Shown here one piece after another: positions 31,730-40,225 of a DNA stretch of 64,000 nucleotides. The stretch comes from AA29 sp041481445 (GTDB taxonomy: Bacteria > Acidobacteriota > Vicinamibacteria > Fen-336): NCBI GenBank assembly GCA_041481445.1, contig JBGPBV010000002.1, positions 1 through 64,000 of the forward strand, given 5' to 3'. Position numbers and translations under genes: made by a program. Position 1 is the stretch's first letter. Each line of letters opens with the position of its first letter. The notes under the pieces are model-generated. The model was not told where the DNA came from. It was given only the letters and a program-made list of their open reading frames with translations, and made no database searches.

Positions 31730-34000
31730 CTATCTCCCACCAGGAGTCGTCGAGGCATGCGGGCCACCGCGCGGGCCGCCGAGGGCCTGCTCGTGGAGCT
31801 TCTCGTAAGTGCGCGCTCTCTCGGCGACCTGCTCCGGCGTCAGGCCCTTTGGCTGGGGTGGCTGTTCATAGCTGTCATATTCGTAGTCGAGATCGGCGGT
31901 GCGGTCGGCCGAGCTGACCGCCAGATCCACGCGCTTGCCGCTCCGGTCGCCGTAGGCGAACTTGCGGTCCAGGTACTTGGGATCGGTGGGATTGGTGTTT
32001 CCCAGACGGTTCCAGCTTTCCCAGAGCCGGTCGATGTTGGCGTGATGGAGATAGAACACGGGGTCGCCGCCGACCGTGGAGAATTCGGCCATGTCACCCC
32101 CAAGTGCGAAATGAGTGAAGAAGTGGGGGTTCTGGTCGAGCCTCGGATTGAACCCGAGGCTGCCGTTCGGCGCGTCGATGTAGAACTTCTCGTTGAGGGC
32201 GTCCAGGCTGATCCAGTCCCGGTAGAGGGTGTCGATCCGTTCGCCGCCATTGACCCAGAACCAGCGCGTGCCGTTGAACAGCGGGGTGCCCGGCAAACGG
32301 AACACGGCGGGGAGGATCAAGTCGTCGGGATTTCCCGTCACAGGGTTCCAGTACGGAAGCGTGAAGTCCTCGTCGTGCAGCACTTCACGAATCACGCCCT
32401 CGAACTCATAGAGCATCAGGCGGTGCCACGGCAGGAAGAACCACTGCTGGTAGTGCTCCGGGTCCGACGGGTCGTAGGGGTGCGCCTGGCAGCCGTTCCA
32501 CACGGCCTCGGCGTCGGCTCGATACTCCTCCGGAAGCGTGGCGATGACCTCCGCCTTCTTCTTTTCCGACAGGTCCCACAGGGCGGCCGGGAAGCCTTTG
32601 ACCCAGTGGGTGTACCACCACCAGTTCCAGGAATGCTTGTCGTAGGCGGGCAAGGTCCTCATGATCTCGACCGCCTGCGCGTACTTCGCGAGCATCACCT
32701 GGCCTTCCGGGCTGTTGACGTTGTAGCGAGTGTGGAGCTTCTTGACGCCGTCGGACGGCGCCGCCGCGCTCGCCGGAAAGCTGACCTTCACGACCGAGGC
32801 GGCGCCGGCGCTCGTCTCGGAAAGCGCCGACGCGGGGCTCTTTGCCGCCGCGGCCGGAGGAAGAGGAATCGGGTTGGACGGCAGCTCCAGGATGTCGTGG
32901 TTCACCGTGTGGGTGGCGAGCGTCGGGTCGAGGAAGACCAGCGCCCCGGCGGACTGGATCATCCCGCTCACCAGGTACAAGCGATTGCCGATCACCGCAC
33001 CCGCGGCGCCGTGACGCGGCATGGGCATTGAGGGCAGCGTGCTCCACGAATTCGTCAGCGGGTCGTAGGCCTCGATGGCTCGATACGCGCCGACGAGCTG
33101 CTGGGTGGTGACTTCACCCCCGGCCACGTAGATCCGGCGGCCGTCGGTGCCGGAGACGCCTCCGCTGCGAGCGGTCGGCATCCGCTCCTTCGGAACATTC
33201 CACGTGTCCGAGAGGGGGTTGTACTCCTCCACCACGTCCGTGTTCGTGGCGGACAGGATGAACGCCTGGCCCGTGCGGCCGCCGATGACGTAGATCTTGC
33301 CGTTGACCGCACCGGCGAAGGCATGATTGCGCGGCACCGACATCGGGGAGCGGCGCTCCCACTTGTTCGTCGCGGGGTCGTACACCTCGTTGACGCTGAG
33401 GACGCGGGCGGGGCCGAAGGCGGAGAAGAACTGATCGTCCTTCTTCGATTCGCCGAGACGGCCGCGCGAATCATCGGTGACCGGCCCTTCCATCGTCGTC
33501 GCGCCGCCGATCGTGTAGACCTTGCCGCCGGCTTCGACGGCCACCGCCGACCCGCGCTTCGTGGGCAGCGGCGCCAGCGACTTCCAGGTATCGGCGACGG
33601 GGTCGTATTGCCACGCGTTGTCGATGGGTTGCCAGGCGGCACCGAGCGGGAGAGCCGTGTCCGTGGCCGGCACGAAGCCACCCATCACGTAGATCTTGCC
33701 GTTCGCCGCGGCCAGCGCTGAATGGTGCGCCGGCCGGGGCATCGGCTGCCTCTTCGTCCACTTGTCGGTGGCGGGGTCGTACTCGTAGTTGACGCCCCCC
33801 GCCTTGCCGTCGTCCCAGCCGCCCATCACGTACAGCTTGCCGTTCACGGCCACGCCGTAGAGCTCCTCATCCGGCTCCGGGAACGGTGCGCCCTTCTTCC
33901 AGGGCGATGCCGGCATCTGAGCCAGCGCGGTCGTGACGAACACCAGGCTGGCGATCGTCCCGGCAACCAGTGCGGTTACCCTTTGAAACACTCTCGACAT
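31730..34000 (-). CDS. Secreted Kelch-propeller/tyrosinase fusion
   Basis: A 756-residue protein. The ATG at 34000 has AAGGAGA 6 nt upstream. After a signal peptide (to about 28, ATALAQ), six Kelch repeats (about 35-375; NGKLYVMGG, NGKIYVMGG, GGKVYTIGG, NGKIYVIGG and so on) are joined by an Ala/Pro/Ser-rich linker (375-415) to a type-3 copper domain (about 420-720). CuA: H516 and H526 in HYQQWFFLPWHR, with H456, H465 or H507 as the third ligand. CuB: H626 and H630 (PHFFTHFALGGDM) and H652/H653 in GDPVFYLHHANIDRLW. Expected to oxidise phenols outside the cytoplasm. The propeller half is a duplicate of the neighbouring Kelch gene. Confidence 0.9.
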   Translation of the reverse strand: MSRVFQRVTALVAGTIASLVFVTTALAQMPASPWKKGAPFPEPDEELYGVAVNGKLYVMGGWDDGKAGGVNYEYDPATDKWTKRQPMPRPAHHSALAAANGKIYVMGGFVPATDTALPLGAAWQPIDNAWQYDPVADTWKSLAPLPTKRGSAVAVEAGGKVYTIGGATTMEGPVTDDSRGRLGESKKDDQFFSAFGPARVLSVNEVYDPATNKWERRSPMSVPRNHAFAGAVNGKIYVIGGRTGQAFILSATNTDVVEEYNPLSDTWNVPKERMPTARSGGVSGTDGRRIYVAGGEVTTQQLVGAYRAIEAYDPLTNSWSTLPSMPMPRHGAAGAVIGNRLYLVSGMIQSAGALVFLDPTLATHTVNHDILELPSNPIPLPPAAAAKSPASALSETSAGAASVVKVSFPASAAAPSDGVKKLHTRYNVNSPEGQVMLAKYAQAVEIMRTLPAYDKHSWNWWWYTHWVKGFPAALWDLSEKKKAEVIATLPEEYRADAEAVWNGCQAHPYDPSDPEHYQQWFFLPWHRLMLYEFEGVIREVLHDEDFTLPYWNPVTGNPDDLILPAVFRLPGTPLFNGTRWFWVNGGERIDTLYRDWISLDALNEKFYIDAPNGSLGFNPRLDQNPHFFTHFALGGDMAEFSTVGGDPVFYLHHANIDRLWESWNRLGNTNPTDPKYLDRKFAYGDRSGKRVDLAVSSADRTADLDYEYDSYEQPPQPKGLTPEQVAERARTYEKLHEQALGGPRGGPHASTTPGGR

Positions 34001-34040
34001 GAAGATCTCCTTCAAAAAGCGATTGATGAGGGTTGATCGG

Positions 34041-35186
34041 TTACCGGGCCTGGGAAGGTGCCGGCGCCGTGCCATCCGCAGCCGCCGTCGGCGGAATCGC
34101 GCCGAACTGCAGCTCGAGGATGTCGTGCATTGCGGTGTGCGCGGCGAGCGTCGGATCGAGGAACGTCATCGCCCCCGCCGACTGGATCATCCCGCTCACC
34201 AGGTGGAAGCGATTGCCGATCACCGCGCCGGCGACGCCGTGGCGCGGCATGGGCATGGAAGGCAGCGTGCTCCACGAATTCGTCGCGGGGTCGTAAGCCT
34301 CGATGGCTCGAAACGCGGCGACGAGCTCCTTGGTGGTGACTTCACCTCCGGCCACGTAGATCCGGCGGCCGTCCGTGCCGGAAGCGCCTCCGCTGCGAGC
34401 GGTGGGCATCCGCTCCTTCGGCATACTCCAGGTGTTGGAGACCGGGTTGTACTCCTCCACCACGTCCGTGTTCGTGGCGGACAGGATGAACGCGTGGCCG
34501 GTGCGGCCGCCGATGACGTAGATCTTGCCGTTGACGACGCCGCTGAAGGCGTGGTTGCGCGGCACCGACATCGGCGCCCGGCTCTCCCACTTGTTCGTGG
34601 CGGGGTCATAGACGTCGTTGGTGCCCAGAACGCGAGCCGGCCCGAAGAACGTGAAGAAGGGGTCCTTTGACCCTTCCACCGTCGTGGCGCCGCCGATCAC
34701 GTAGATCTTGCCGCCCACTTCCGCGGCGATCGCGGAACCGCGCTTGCCCGGCAGCGGGGGCAACGGCTTCCACGAATCGGCGGCCGGGTCGTACTCCCAC
34801 GCGTTGTCGATGGGTTCCCACGCCCCGCCGACGGGGATGGCGGTGGCGCTCGGAGGGACGAAGCCGCCCATCACGTAGATCTTGCCGTTCGCAGCGGCCA
34901 GGGCCGGATGGTGGGCCGGCCGCGGCATCGACGCCTTCTTCGTCCACCGGTCGGTAGCCGGGTTGTATTCGTAGGCGATGCCTGGGGCCTTGCCCCCGCC
35001 AAAGCCTCCGAACACGTAGAGCTTGCCGCTCACGGGAACGCCGTAGAGCTCTTCGTCCGGCTCCGGGAATGGTGCGCCCTTCTTCCAGGGCGACGTGGGC
35101 ATCTGAGCCAGCGCGCTCGTGACCAGCGCCAGGCTGGCCACCATCCCCGCGAGCACTGCGGTTCCGCGTCTCAAGACTTTCGACAT
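34041..35186 (-). CDS. Secreted Kelch-repeat protein
   Basis: A 381-residue exported propeller, with AAGGA before the ATG at 35186. Signal peptide to about residue 28, then six Kelch units with the G-G and Y/W pattern (SGKLYVFGG, NGKIYVMGG, GGKIYVIGG, NGKIYVIGG). It is nearly collinear with the Kelch half of the tyrosinase gene 40 bp downstream, down to identical stretches such as FILSATNTDVVEEYNP. It ends where the tyrosinase linker begins. It probably binds a partner or substrate; no catalytic motif is seen. Confidence 0.88.
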   Translation of the reverse strand: MSKVLRRGTAVLAGMVASLALVTSALAQMPTSPWKKGAPFPEPDEELYGVPVSGKLYVFGGFGGGKAPGIAYEYNPATDRWTKKASMPRPAHHPALAAANGKIYVMGGFVPPSATAIPVGGAWEPIDNAWEYDPAADSWKPLPPLPGKRGSAIAAEVGGKIYVIGGATTVEGSKDPFFTFFGPARVLGTNDVYDPATNKWESRAPMSVPRNHAFSGVVNGKIYVIGGRTGHAFILSATNTDVVEEYNPVSNTWSMPKERMPTARSGGASGTDGRRIYVAGGEVTTKELVAAFRAIEAYDPATNSWSTLPSMPMPRHGVAGAVIGNRFHLVSGMIQSAGAMTFLDPTLAAHTAMHDILELQFGAIPPTAAADGTAPAPSQAR

Positions 35187-35218
35187 GACTGGTTTCCTTT
35201 CAAGAGAGTTGACGATGA

Positions 35219-35971
35219 CTAACGGCCCGATCGCGTGTTGACGCTCAGGCCGAGCAACAGGTAATGGATGTTTCGGCTGCCGTCACTGCTTTCCCACAGG
35301 TATGAAGGCTGAACGGCCAGACGCTTGTTGACGGGCACCGTCACCCCCGACCAGAGACGAGTCCGGTTCCAGCCGCCGATGTGCTCGTAGAAGGTCTCGT
35401 AGGAGGCGAAGGGCTTCAGGGTGTGCCTGTGGACGGCCAGGGGATAGGCGACCGCAACTCGACCGCGATAGCGATTGATCCCGTTCGCGGGCGTCGGACG
35501 GAACCTCCGGACGTACATGTTGCGGACGGAGATCTCCAGCTTGCCGAACGCGAATCCGGCCGTGCCGTCGACGCGCAACTGGTGTTCGCCGTAGCTGTCG
35601 GTGAACCTTCCCGGCTGCAGCGGCAGCTTGTCGAGCCCGCTCGCGGGAACGGAGTAGTACATGTAGCTGGGGGTGATGGTCAGGAACTTCGTCGTCCGGA
35701 TCGGGAGGTCGAGTTGAACGACTGGAGTCTGCAACGCGCCGATGTAGAACCCGTAGGCCTTGAAGGCGATGTCCTTCTGCACCGGCGTGTTCAGCACCAG
35801 CCAGGCCGAGGGTGCGAAGAGCGAGCCACGGCCGGGTCCCGGTCCACCCCCGACATCGGGTGAAGTAGGTGGATCCGCTTCCTGCGCCGCGCACGGCGCG
35901 GCCACCGAAATCACGCCGGCCGCGAAAGCGCTCAGCGCCAGGGACCGGGCAAGCTTTGCGAACCGCCACAT
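35219..35971 (-). CDS. Outer-membrane barrel-like protein of the tyrosinase operon
   Basis: A 250-residue exported protein. ATG 35971 is preferred because TGGAGA lies 8 nt upstream. A signal peptide ends near CAAQ (about residue 30). The rest alternates polar and aromatic residues in strand-like runs (FLTITPSYMYYSV, VAVAYPLAVHRHTLKPF, LAVQPSYLWE) and ends NIHYLLLGLSVNTRSGR, resembling DUF2490-type barrels. It is first in the six-gene operon, with 32 bp to the Kelch gene. It could be the exit or uptake pore of the system; that is inference. Confidence 0.65.
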   Translation of the reverse strand: MWRFAKLARSLALSAFAAGVISVAAPCAAQEADPPTSPDVGGGPGPGRGSLFAPSAWLVLNTPVQKDIAFKAYGFYIGALQTPVVQLDLPIRTTKFLTITPSYMYYSVPASGLDKLPLQPGRFTDSYGEHQLRVDGTAGFAFGKLEISVRNMYVRRFRPTPANGINRYRGRVAVAYPLAVHRHTLKPFASYETFYEHIGGWNRTRLWSGVTVPVNKRLAVQPSYLWESSDGSRNIHYLLLGLSVNTRSGR

Positions 35972-36543
35972 GATCATCTCCACGGACGTCGCGATCGCCG
36001 CGACGTCACTGTTCTGCGAACCTCGTTGGGAGGTCCGGACGGTCACGTGAGATAGCAACGGCGATGCCGCGGCGCGCGATGCAGCGTGACCGCTTCAGAA
36101 TCGGCGCTGCCGCCGAAGCCGTTGTGGGTCTATGGGGGCGCAGAACTCCTTGCCCGTGCTCATCATCCGACGGGCCGCCCGCTGTGGCCTGACGCCGCTC
36201 ACCCGCGTGTCCGTAGCTGTCGCCTGGGAGCGATCGAGACGCTGGGAAGCGGCTCAGGCCCCGTGGTCGTTGTGTTTCCACAACGAGCGCGAGCTGCGCA
36301 TCGCGCGGTGCCTATGCGTGGGGCGAGGGGCGCCGGCGCTCACCGCCGACGGTCCCTAGCGCAAACACCGCGCGAATCACACGCTGACGCCGGTTCCACT
36401 GGCGACGACCCGCGCTGATCCTGGCGCACTCACGAGGCGTCGCGCGCCGGCATCGCCGTTGCTACGCACTCGGCCCGGATACGTCCATCGCGGTCCTCGG
36501 ACATCCCGACGACGCGCGTGGACATGGACGGGAGGGTTTGAAG
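35972..36543. other. Divergent intergenic region
   Basis: Separates the tyrosinase operon from a plus-strand barrel gene. The notable element is the palindrome at 36267-36286. No convincing -24/-12 promoter was found at the matching distance on either strand, and no gene is recognised. Confidence 0.5.
36267..36286. promoter_or_regulatory. Palindrome related to the sigma54 activator sites
   Basis: TCGTTG, 8 bp, CAACGA: the same half-sites and spacer length as the site at 12920-12939. It can also fold as an 8-bp hairpin (TCGTTGTG with CACAACGA). It lies between the start of the copper operon and a plus-strand barrel gene. Confidence 0.4.
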
Positions 36544-37440
36544 ATGGCACGGCAGACGGTCATGACGATTCTCGGTCTCGTTCTCGCGAGTGTGTGCGCG
36601 GCCAGGCCGGCGCGGGCGCAGACGCAGGCGACGACGACCCACGGGACGCAGCAGTCGGAAGATCAGGAGCAGTCCGCGGCCGCGCTGGCGCGAGAGGCGA
36701 CCAACCCGTTCTCCAGCGGCTGGCTGATGCAGATACAGCAGAACAACAATTGGACGGAATTGCCCCTCGATCGCGGACGTCGGATGCAGAGCAATCTGGC
36801 GTTCGAGCCGCTGGTGAGCTTGAGGCTCACCGAGGCGTGGGGGTTGTATTTGCGTCCGGTCGTGACCATCTTCAATTCCCAGCCCCACCTCGATGAAGAT
36901 GGCGCGCGTGACCGCACCACCGGGTTCGGCGACACCGTGCTGGGAGTTGCCGCGGCGCACCCGCTGTTCGGGGGCCGGGTGGTCCTCGGCGGAGGCCCCA
37001 CCTTCATTCTCCCGACGGCATCACAGCGGGAGCTCGGTCAGGACACATGGCAGGTCGGTCCTGACCTGGGGCTGACGTTGCTGGGCGAGGACTTCATCGC
37101 CTATGCCTTCGTGCAGCAGTGGTTCAAGGTCGGCGGAGACGGCCGGAAGACGAACCAGATGAACACGGTCTTCAACTTCACCCACGCCTTTGCCAACGGA
37201 TGGACGGTCGGAACCCAGCCGAACCTCTCGGTGGATTGGGAGGCGCGCGACGATGACGGCGTGGCACTCGCGATCGGGCCGCAGGTGGGAAAGATGTGCA
37301 AATGCGGACGCACTCCGACGTTGTTCCAGTTGCAGTTCCAGTACTACCCGGTTCGGCCGAACTCCGCCGGTCCGAGATGGAATGTCCAGCTGCAAGTGAC
37401 GCCCACGATTGCGCCCCTCATCAAGAAAACACTCTTCTGA
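36544..37440 (+). CDS. Outer-membrane barrel-like protein, function unknown
   Basis: A 298-residue exported protein with GGGAGG 8-10 nt before the ATG. The signal peptide ends near ARAQ. The mature part has amphipathic strands with aromatic girdles (LRLTEAWGLYLRPVVTIF, GDTVLGVAAAHPLFGGRVVL, GWTVGTQPNLSVDWEA, LFQLQFQYYPVRP) and a phenylalanine end, like transporter or phenol-pathway MetA-type barrels. GKMCKCG contains two cysteines of unknown purpose. It is divergent from the copper operon. Confidence 0.6.
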   Translation: MARQTVMTILGLVLASVCAARPARAQTQATTTHGTQQSEDQEQSAAALAREATNPFSSGWLMQIQQNNNWTELPLDRGRRMQSNLAFEPLVSLRLTEAWGLYLRPVVTIFNSQPHLDEDGARDRTTGFGDTVLGVAAAHPLFGGRVVLGGGPTFILPTASQRELGQDTWQVGPDLGLTLLGEDFIAYAFVQQWFKVGGDGRKTNQMNTVFNFTHAFANGWTVGTQPNLSVDWEARDDDGVALAIGPQVGKMCKCGRTPTLFQLQFQYYPVRPNSAGPRWNVQLQVTPTIAPLIKKTLF

Positions 37441-37514
37441 GACGCCGATGACGGGAGCGCTTGAGTTAGGAGCGTGACGAGCGCGACGTCGTCAGCGTGG
37501 GGTCAGCACCTGCG

Positions 37515-39099
37515 CTACGGACGGGGCGCGCGGCGGCGGAACGCGTTCTTGTCGATCCCGAGCCGGCGAATGCGCGCTTCCAGCGTGCTGGGCGGGACGC
37601 CAAGCGCCTCCGCCGCTCCCTCGACGCCGTACACCCGGCCGCGGCTGGCCGCCAGCGCTCGTTCGATCTCCTGACGCTCGTCGCGCGGACGCTCCGGCTT
37701 CGGGGGAACGACGTCGGAACAGAGGTGGGGAAGCTCGAAGTCGCCCAGGCCGAGCACGTTTCCCCGAGCGAGGATCACCGCGCGCTCGACCACGTTCTGC
37801 AGCTCACGGATGTTGCCGGGCCAGGGATACGCACACAGCGCGGCCATGGCCGATTCGTCGATCCCGCCTATCGTCTTGCCGACGGTTCGCGAGTGCCGGC
37901 TCATCCAGTACTCGGCGAGGATCGGGATGTCCTCCGCGCGCTCGCGAAGCGCGGGCACGCGGATCGGAAAGACGTTGAGCCGGAAGAAGAGGTCGGGGCG
38001 GAACTTCCCCTCGCGCGCTGACTCCTCCAGGTTCCGGTTGGTGGCGGCGACCACGCGCGCGTCCGTCCGCAGCGTCTCGCTGCCGCCCACGCGCTCGAAC
38101 TCGCGCTCCTGCAGGACGCGCAGCAGGCGACCTGGACGGGCGGCGGCAGCTCCCCGACCTCGTCGAGGAAGAGGGTGCCGCCGTTGGCCAGCTCGCAGCG
38201 GCCGCGGCGCCGTTCGAGCGCGCCGGTGAAAGCGCCTCTCTCGTGCCCGAACAGCTCCGAAGCGACGAGGCCCTCGGGCAGCGCCGCGCAGTTGACCTTC
38301 ACCATGGCGCGCTTGGCGCGCGGCGATCCGGCGTGGATCGCGCGGGCGAGGAGCTCCTTTCCCGTGCCCGTCTCGCCCGTGATCAGCACGGTCGAGTCGG
38401 TCGCCGTGACGCGGGCGACCCGCTCCAGCACCTCGCGCAGCTTCGGAGAACTCCCGATCACCCCGCCCGCCGCCGCCGTCGCGGTGATCTCCTCCCGTAA
38501 GGCGACGTTCTCGTCCTCAAGCTGGGACCGGAGTTTTTCGATCTCCTCGAACGCGAGCGCGTTCGCACCGCGGTGGTGACCGGTCGGGCCACGTCTTCGA
38601 GGACCCGTACCTCGTCGGGCGTGAAGGGTGACGGCTTCGTGCGGGCGACGATCATCGCGGCGACGAACTCTTCGCCCATGGTCAGCGGCACCCACACCGC
38701 GCACTCGGCGCCGGCAATCGTCACACCGGGCCCGGCGACACGCTTGTCGGTGCTGAGGTGGTCGAGGACCAGCGTCCGGCGGTCGCGCTCCATGGCGTCG
38801 CGCAGGAACGGGGTGTGCTTCCATTCGGCCCCGGTGGCACCGGCTGCTTCCGAGAACCGCCGCACGAAGGCCTTCTGGCTCTCGCCGGAGGCCCGCGGAG
38901 CGCTGCGGTGGTAGATCGCGCGGGCCCGGACCGTCTCGGGGCCGTGGGTGACGACGCCGATCAAATCGATCGGCACGTGCCCTTCGAGCGCGCTCGCCAC
39001 GACGTCGAGCACGCTCGACAGCTCGCGGCGCGAGTTCGCCGCCTGCGCAACGGCGAGAAGAGCCTGGTACTTCTCCTCACCCTGCCACGCGCCGTCCAT
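37515..39099 (-). pseudogene. GAF-type sigma54 enhancer-binding protein with two frameshifts
   Basis: Three frames join into one bEBP. An N-terminal GAF domain runs from MDGAWQGEEKYQALLAVAQA to RPVTTAV. The AAA+ first half (FEEIEKLRSQLE ... GETGTGKE, GAFTGA, LFLDEVGELPPPVQVA) and the second half plus Fis helix-turn-helix (NIRELQN, ALGVPPSTLEARIRRLGI) are in two other frames. One base is missing near 38570 (GTGG shortened to GTG) and one near 38130 (CCC shortened to CC). Both lie in short G/C runs, so sequencing error is as likely as real decay. Paralogous to the activator at 11.4-12.5 kb. Confidence 0.85.
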
Positions 39100-39191
39100 G
39101 ACTGGCCTAAGTAAACCCATTCATCCCCCGATGCAAGCCGGCAGCCGCGCCGGCGTCGCCAACATCGGGGCCCCCCGGCCGTGCGTGGTCT

Positions 39192-39209
39192 GGCTGTGAT
39201 TTCGCAACG
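39192..39209. promoter_or_regulatory. Probable activator site upstream of a second sigma54 promoter
   Basis: A half-conserved repeat: GGCTG, 8 bp, CAACG (39205-39209). Its centre is 92.5 bp before the GG of the -24 element at 39293, exactly the geometry of the 12920-12939 site and its promoter. Confidence 0.45.
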
Positions 39210-39291
39210 ACGACGGCGATGTTCGGTGGGCGGCCAAACCGCAAGGTCACGCGCTTCAACGGGTGCGCGCGGTGTCCACCGCGCATGCGAG

Positions 39292-39307
39292 CGGCACGAG
39301 ACTTGCG
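39292..39307 (+). promoter_or_regulatory. Sigma54 (-24/-12) promoter facing the STAS gene
   Basis: CGGCACG at 39292-39298, four bases, TTGCG at 39303-39307, against TGGCACG-N4-TTGCW. Predicted start near 39318. It is divergent from the frameshifted activator gene. A 12-codon frame (MPKRMGIVDELI, 39315-39353) overlaps an AGGAGG in the leader. Confidence 0.7.
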
Positions 39308-39433
39308 ATCCGCCATGCCGAAGAGGATGGGCATCGTGGATGAACTGATTTGAGGAGGCCTCGTCGGCCGGCCGTGGCGGTACCGGGACCGCTCGCCTCG
39401 AGTCCCCAGGACGCGCGGCAAGGCGGGCGGCTC

Positions 39434-39691
39434 ATGATCGTCCACGAGCCGGACGCGCCGGGGCAGGCGCGCGTCATCGGGTCGCTGTCGGGCGATGGCA
39501 TCCGGATCCTCCTCGATGCGGTGGATGGCGGCCTCAGCGTTCTCGATTTGTCCGAGGTCGACCAGATCGACGATGCCGCGGTGCGCCTCCTGGTCGGACT
39601 GTCGCCGGGGCGCTGCACGATCCTGGACTGCCCGCGGTGGCTCGAGTTGTGGGTGCGGCGCGTCAGGGGCGGCCACTCGGCTCCGAGCTAG
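39434..39691 (+). CDS. Lone STAS-domain protein
   Basis: An 85-residue protein with the STAS core pattern: short strands, then LSVLDLSEVDQIDDAAVRLL VGLS..., then CTILDCPRWLELWVRR. The ATG at 39434 is the start that gives a normal STAS length. In-frame GTG 39374 or TTG 39350 would add a Pro-rich tail and lie nearer an AGGAGG. No conserved phosphorylatable Ser is evident, which favours a MlaB-like or structural STAS role over an anti-sigma-factor antagonist. It lies downstream of the second sigma54 promoter. Confidence 0.6.
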   Translation: MIVHEPDAPGQARVIGSLSGDGIRILLDAVDGGLSVLDLSEVDQIDDAAVRLLVGLSPGRCTILDCPRWLELWVRRVRGGHSAPS

Positions 39692-39731
39692 GTAGCCATC
39701 ACTCGGTCGTGGACGCGAGCCCACCGCCAAA

Positions 39732-39753
39732 CTAGACCCCCGCTAGACCCCGA
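39732..39753. repeat. Two 11-bp tandem repeats next to the tRNA-Ala relic
   Basis: CTAGACCCCCG at 39732-39742, repeated with one change at 39743-39753. The layout parallels the three 11-bp units (TGGACCCAAGT type) at 42653-42685. Both sets lie 30-45 bp from a tRNA 3' end. Confidence 0.55.
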
Positions 39754-39795
39754 CCGTCCGAGGAAGAGTTACGGATCCGCTAAGTTCTTGTGGGA

Positions 39796-39875
39796 TGGTG
39801 GAGCTGACGTGGATCGAACCAGTGACCTCGTGAATGCCATTCTAATGGCCTCCCGATTGCGCCACGTCGCGCCCC
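39796..39875 (-). pseudogene. Decayed tRNA-Ala(GGC)
   Basis: The minus strand reads as a tRNA-Ala. It has a GGGGC 5' end, a D-arm-like GGCGCAATCGGGAGGC, an ATGGCAT anticodon loop (GGC), the T-loop TTCGATC and a 3' end TCAGCTCC-ACCA. Acceptor positions 6-7, most of the anticodon stem and the middle of the T stem no longer pair, and the length is 80 instead of 76. It is therefore a relic or an attachment-site scar. Confidence 0.5.
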
Positions 39876-39913
39876 TCCATCGCCGCGGGTCCTCATTCCT
39901 AGCTGGTCAGGGC

Positions 39914-39950
39914 CGCGTACGCGTTTGGGTCCACTGCACCCGCAGGCGCC
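39914..39950 (+). repeat. 37-bp direct repeat, left copy
   Basis: Begins CGCGTACGCGTTTGGGTCC. It matches 42608-42644 at 36 of 37 positions in the same orientation. The pair bounds a 2.7-kb segment containing the protease gene and gene fragments. Confidence 0.85.
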
Positions 39951-40087
39951 CGCTACAGCTAGCCTGGAACGACGTCGCTCGTACGTAGCCTGAGTTTCGA
40001 GTCGTCCATCCGCCCCGAACCACCACGTTGAGCAGGCCCACCGCGGGCCGTCGTCAACCTCTGGCTGGAAGCCCCCGACGCCACTCC

Positions 40088-40225
40088 AGAGGGTGGCCCG
40101 CCAGCCCCCGAAGTGAGTGTCCAACGACGATTCTGGGCGTATGGAGGTGCCCGAAGGGAGCTTGTTGGCTCCGTCGTGAACGCCGATTCTCTGCCTCAGC
40201 AGGGAGGGCTATCGCGATGCTGGCC
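40088..40225 (+). repeat. Leader module, copy A
   Basis: About 138 bp that aligns with 41692-41826 at roughly 70% identity with a few small gaps. Shared blocks include GGGTGGCC, GTGAGT, CGACGATT, GGAGCTTGT and CGTGAACGCCGAT. Both copies end at ATG(C/T)TGGCC, the start of the downstream reading frame. Confidence 0.65.

Noticed and set aside
36391..36406. -24/-12 promoter downstream of the orphan palindrome
   Set aside because: The GG is followed 12 bp later by GA instead of GC, and the flanks do not match; other GG/GC pairs nearby are no better.
36059..36480. Short plus-strand frames (about 75-110 codons)
   Set aside because: No ribosome sites, poor codon bias and no motifs. The region is better explained as the regulatory region of two divergent units.
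39796..39875. Functional tRNA-Ala(GGC)
   Set aside because: Several acceptor, anticodon-stem and T-stem pairs are broken and the length is off.
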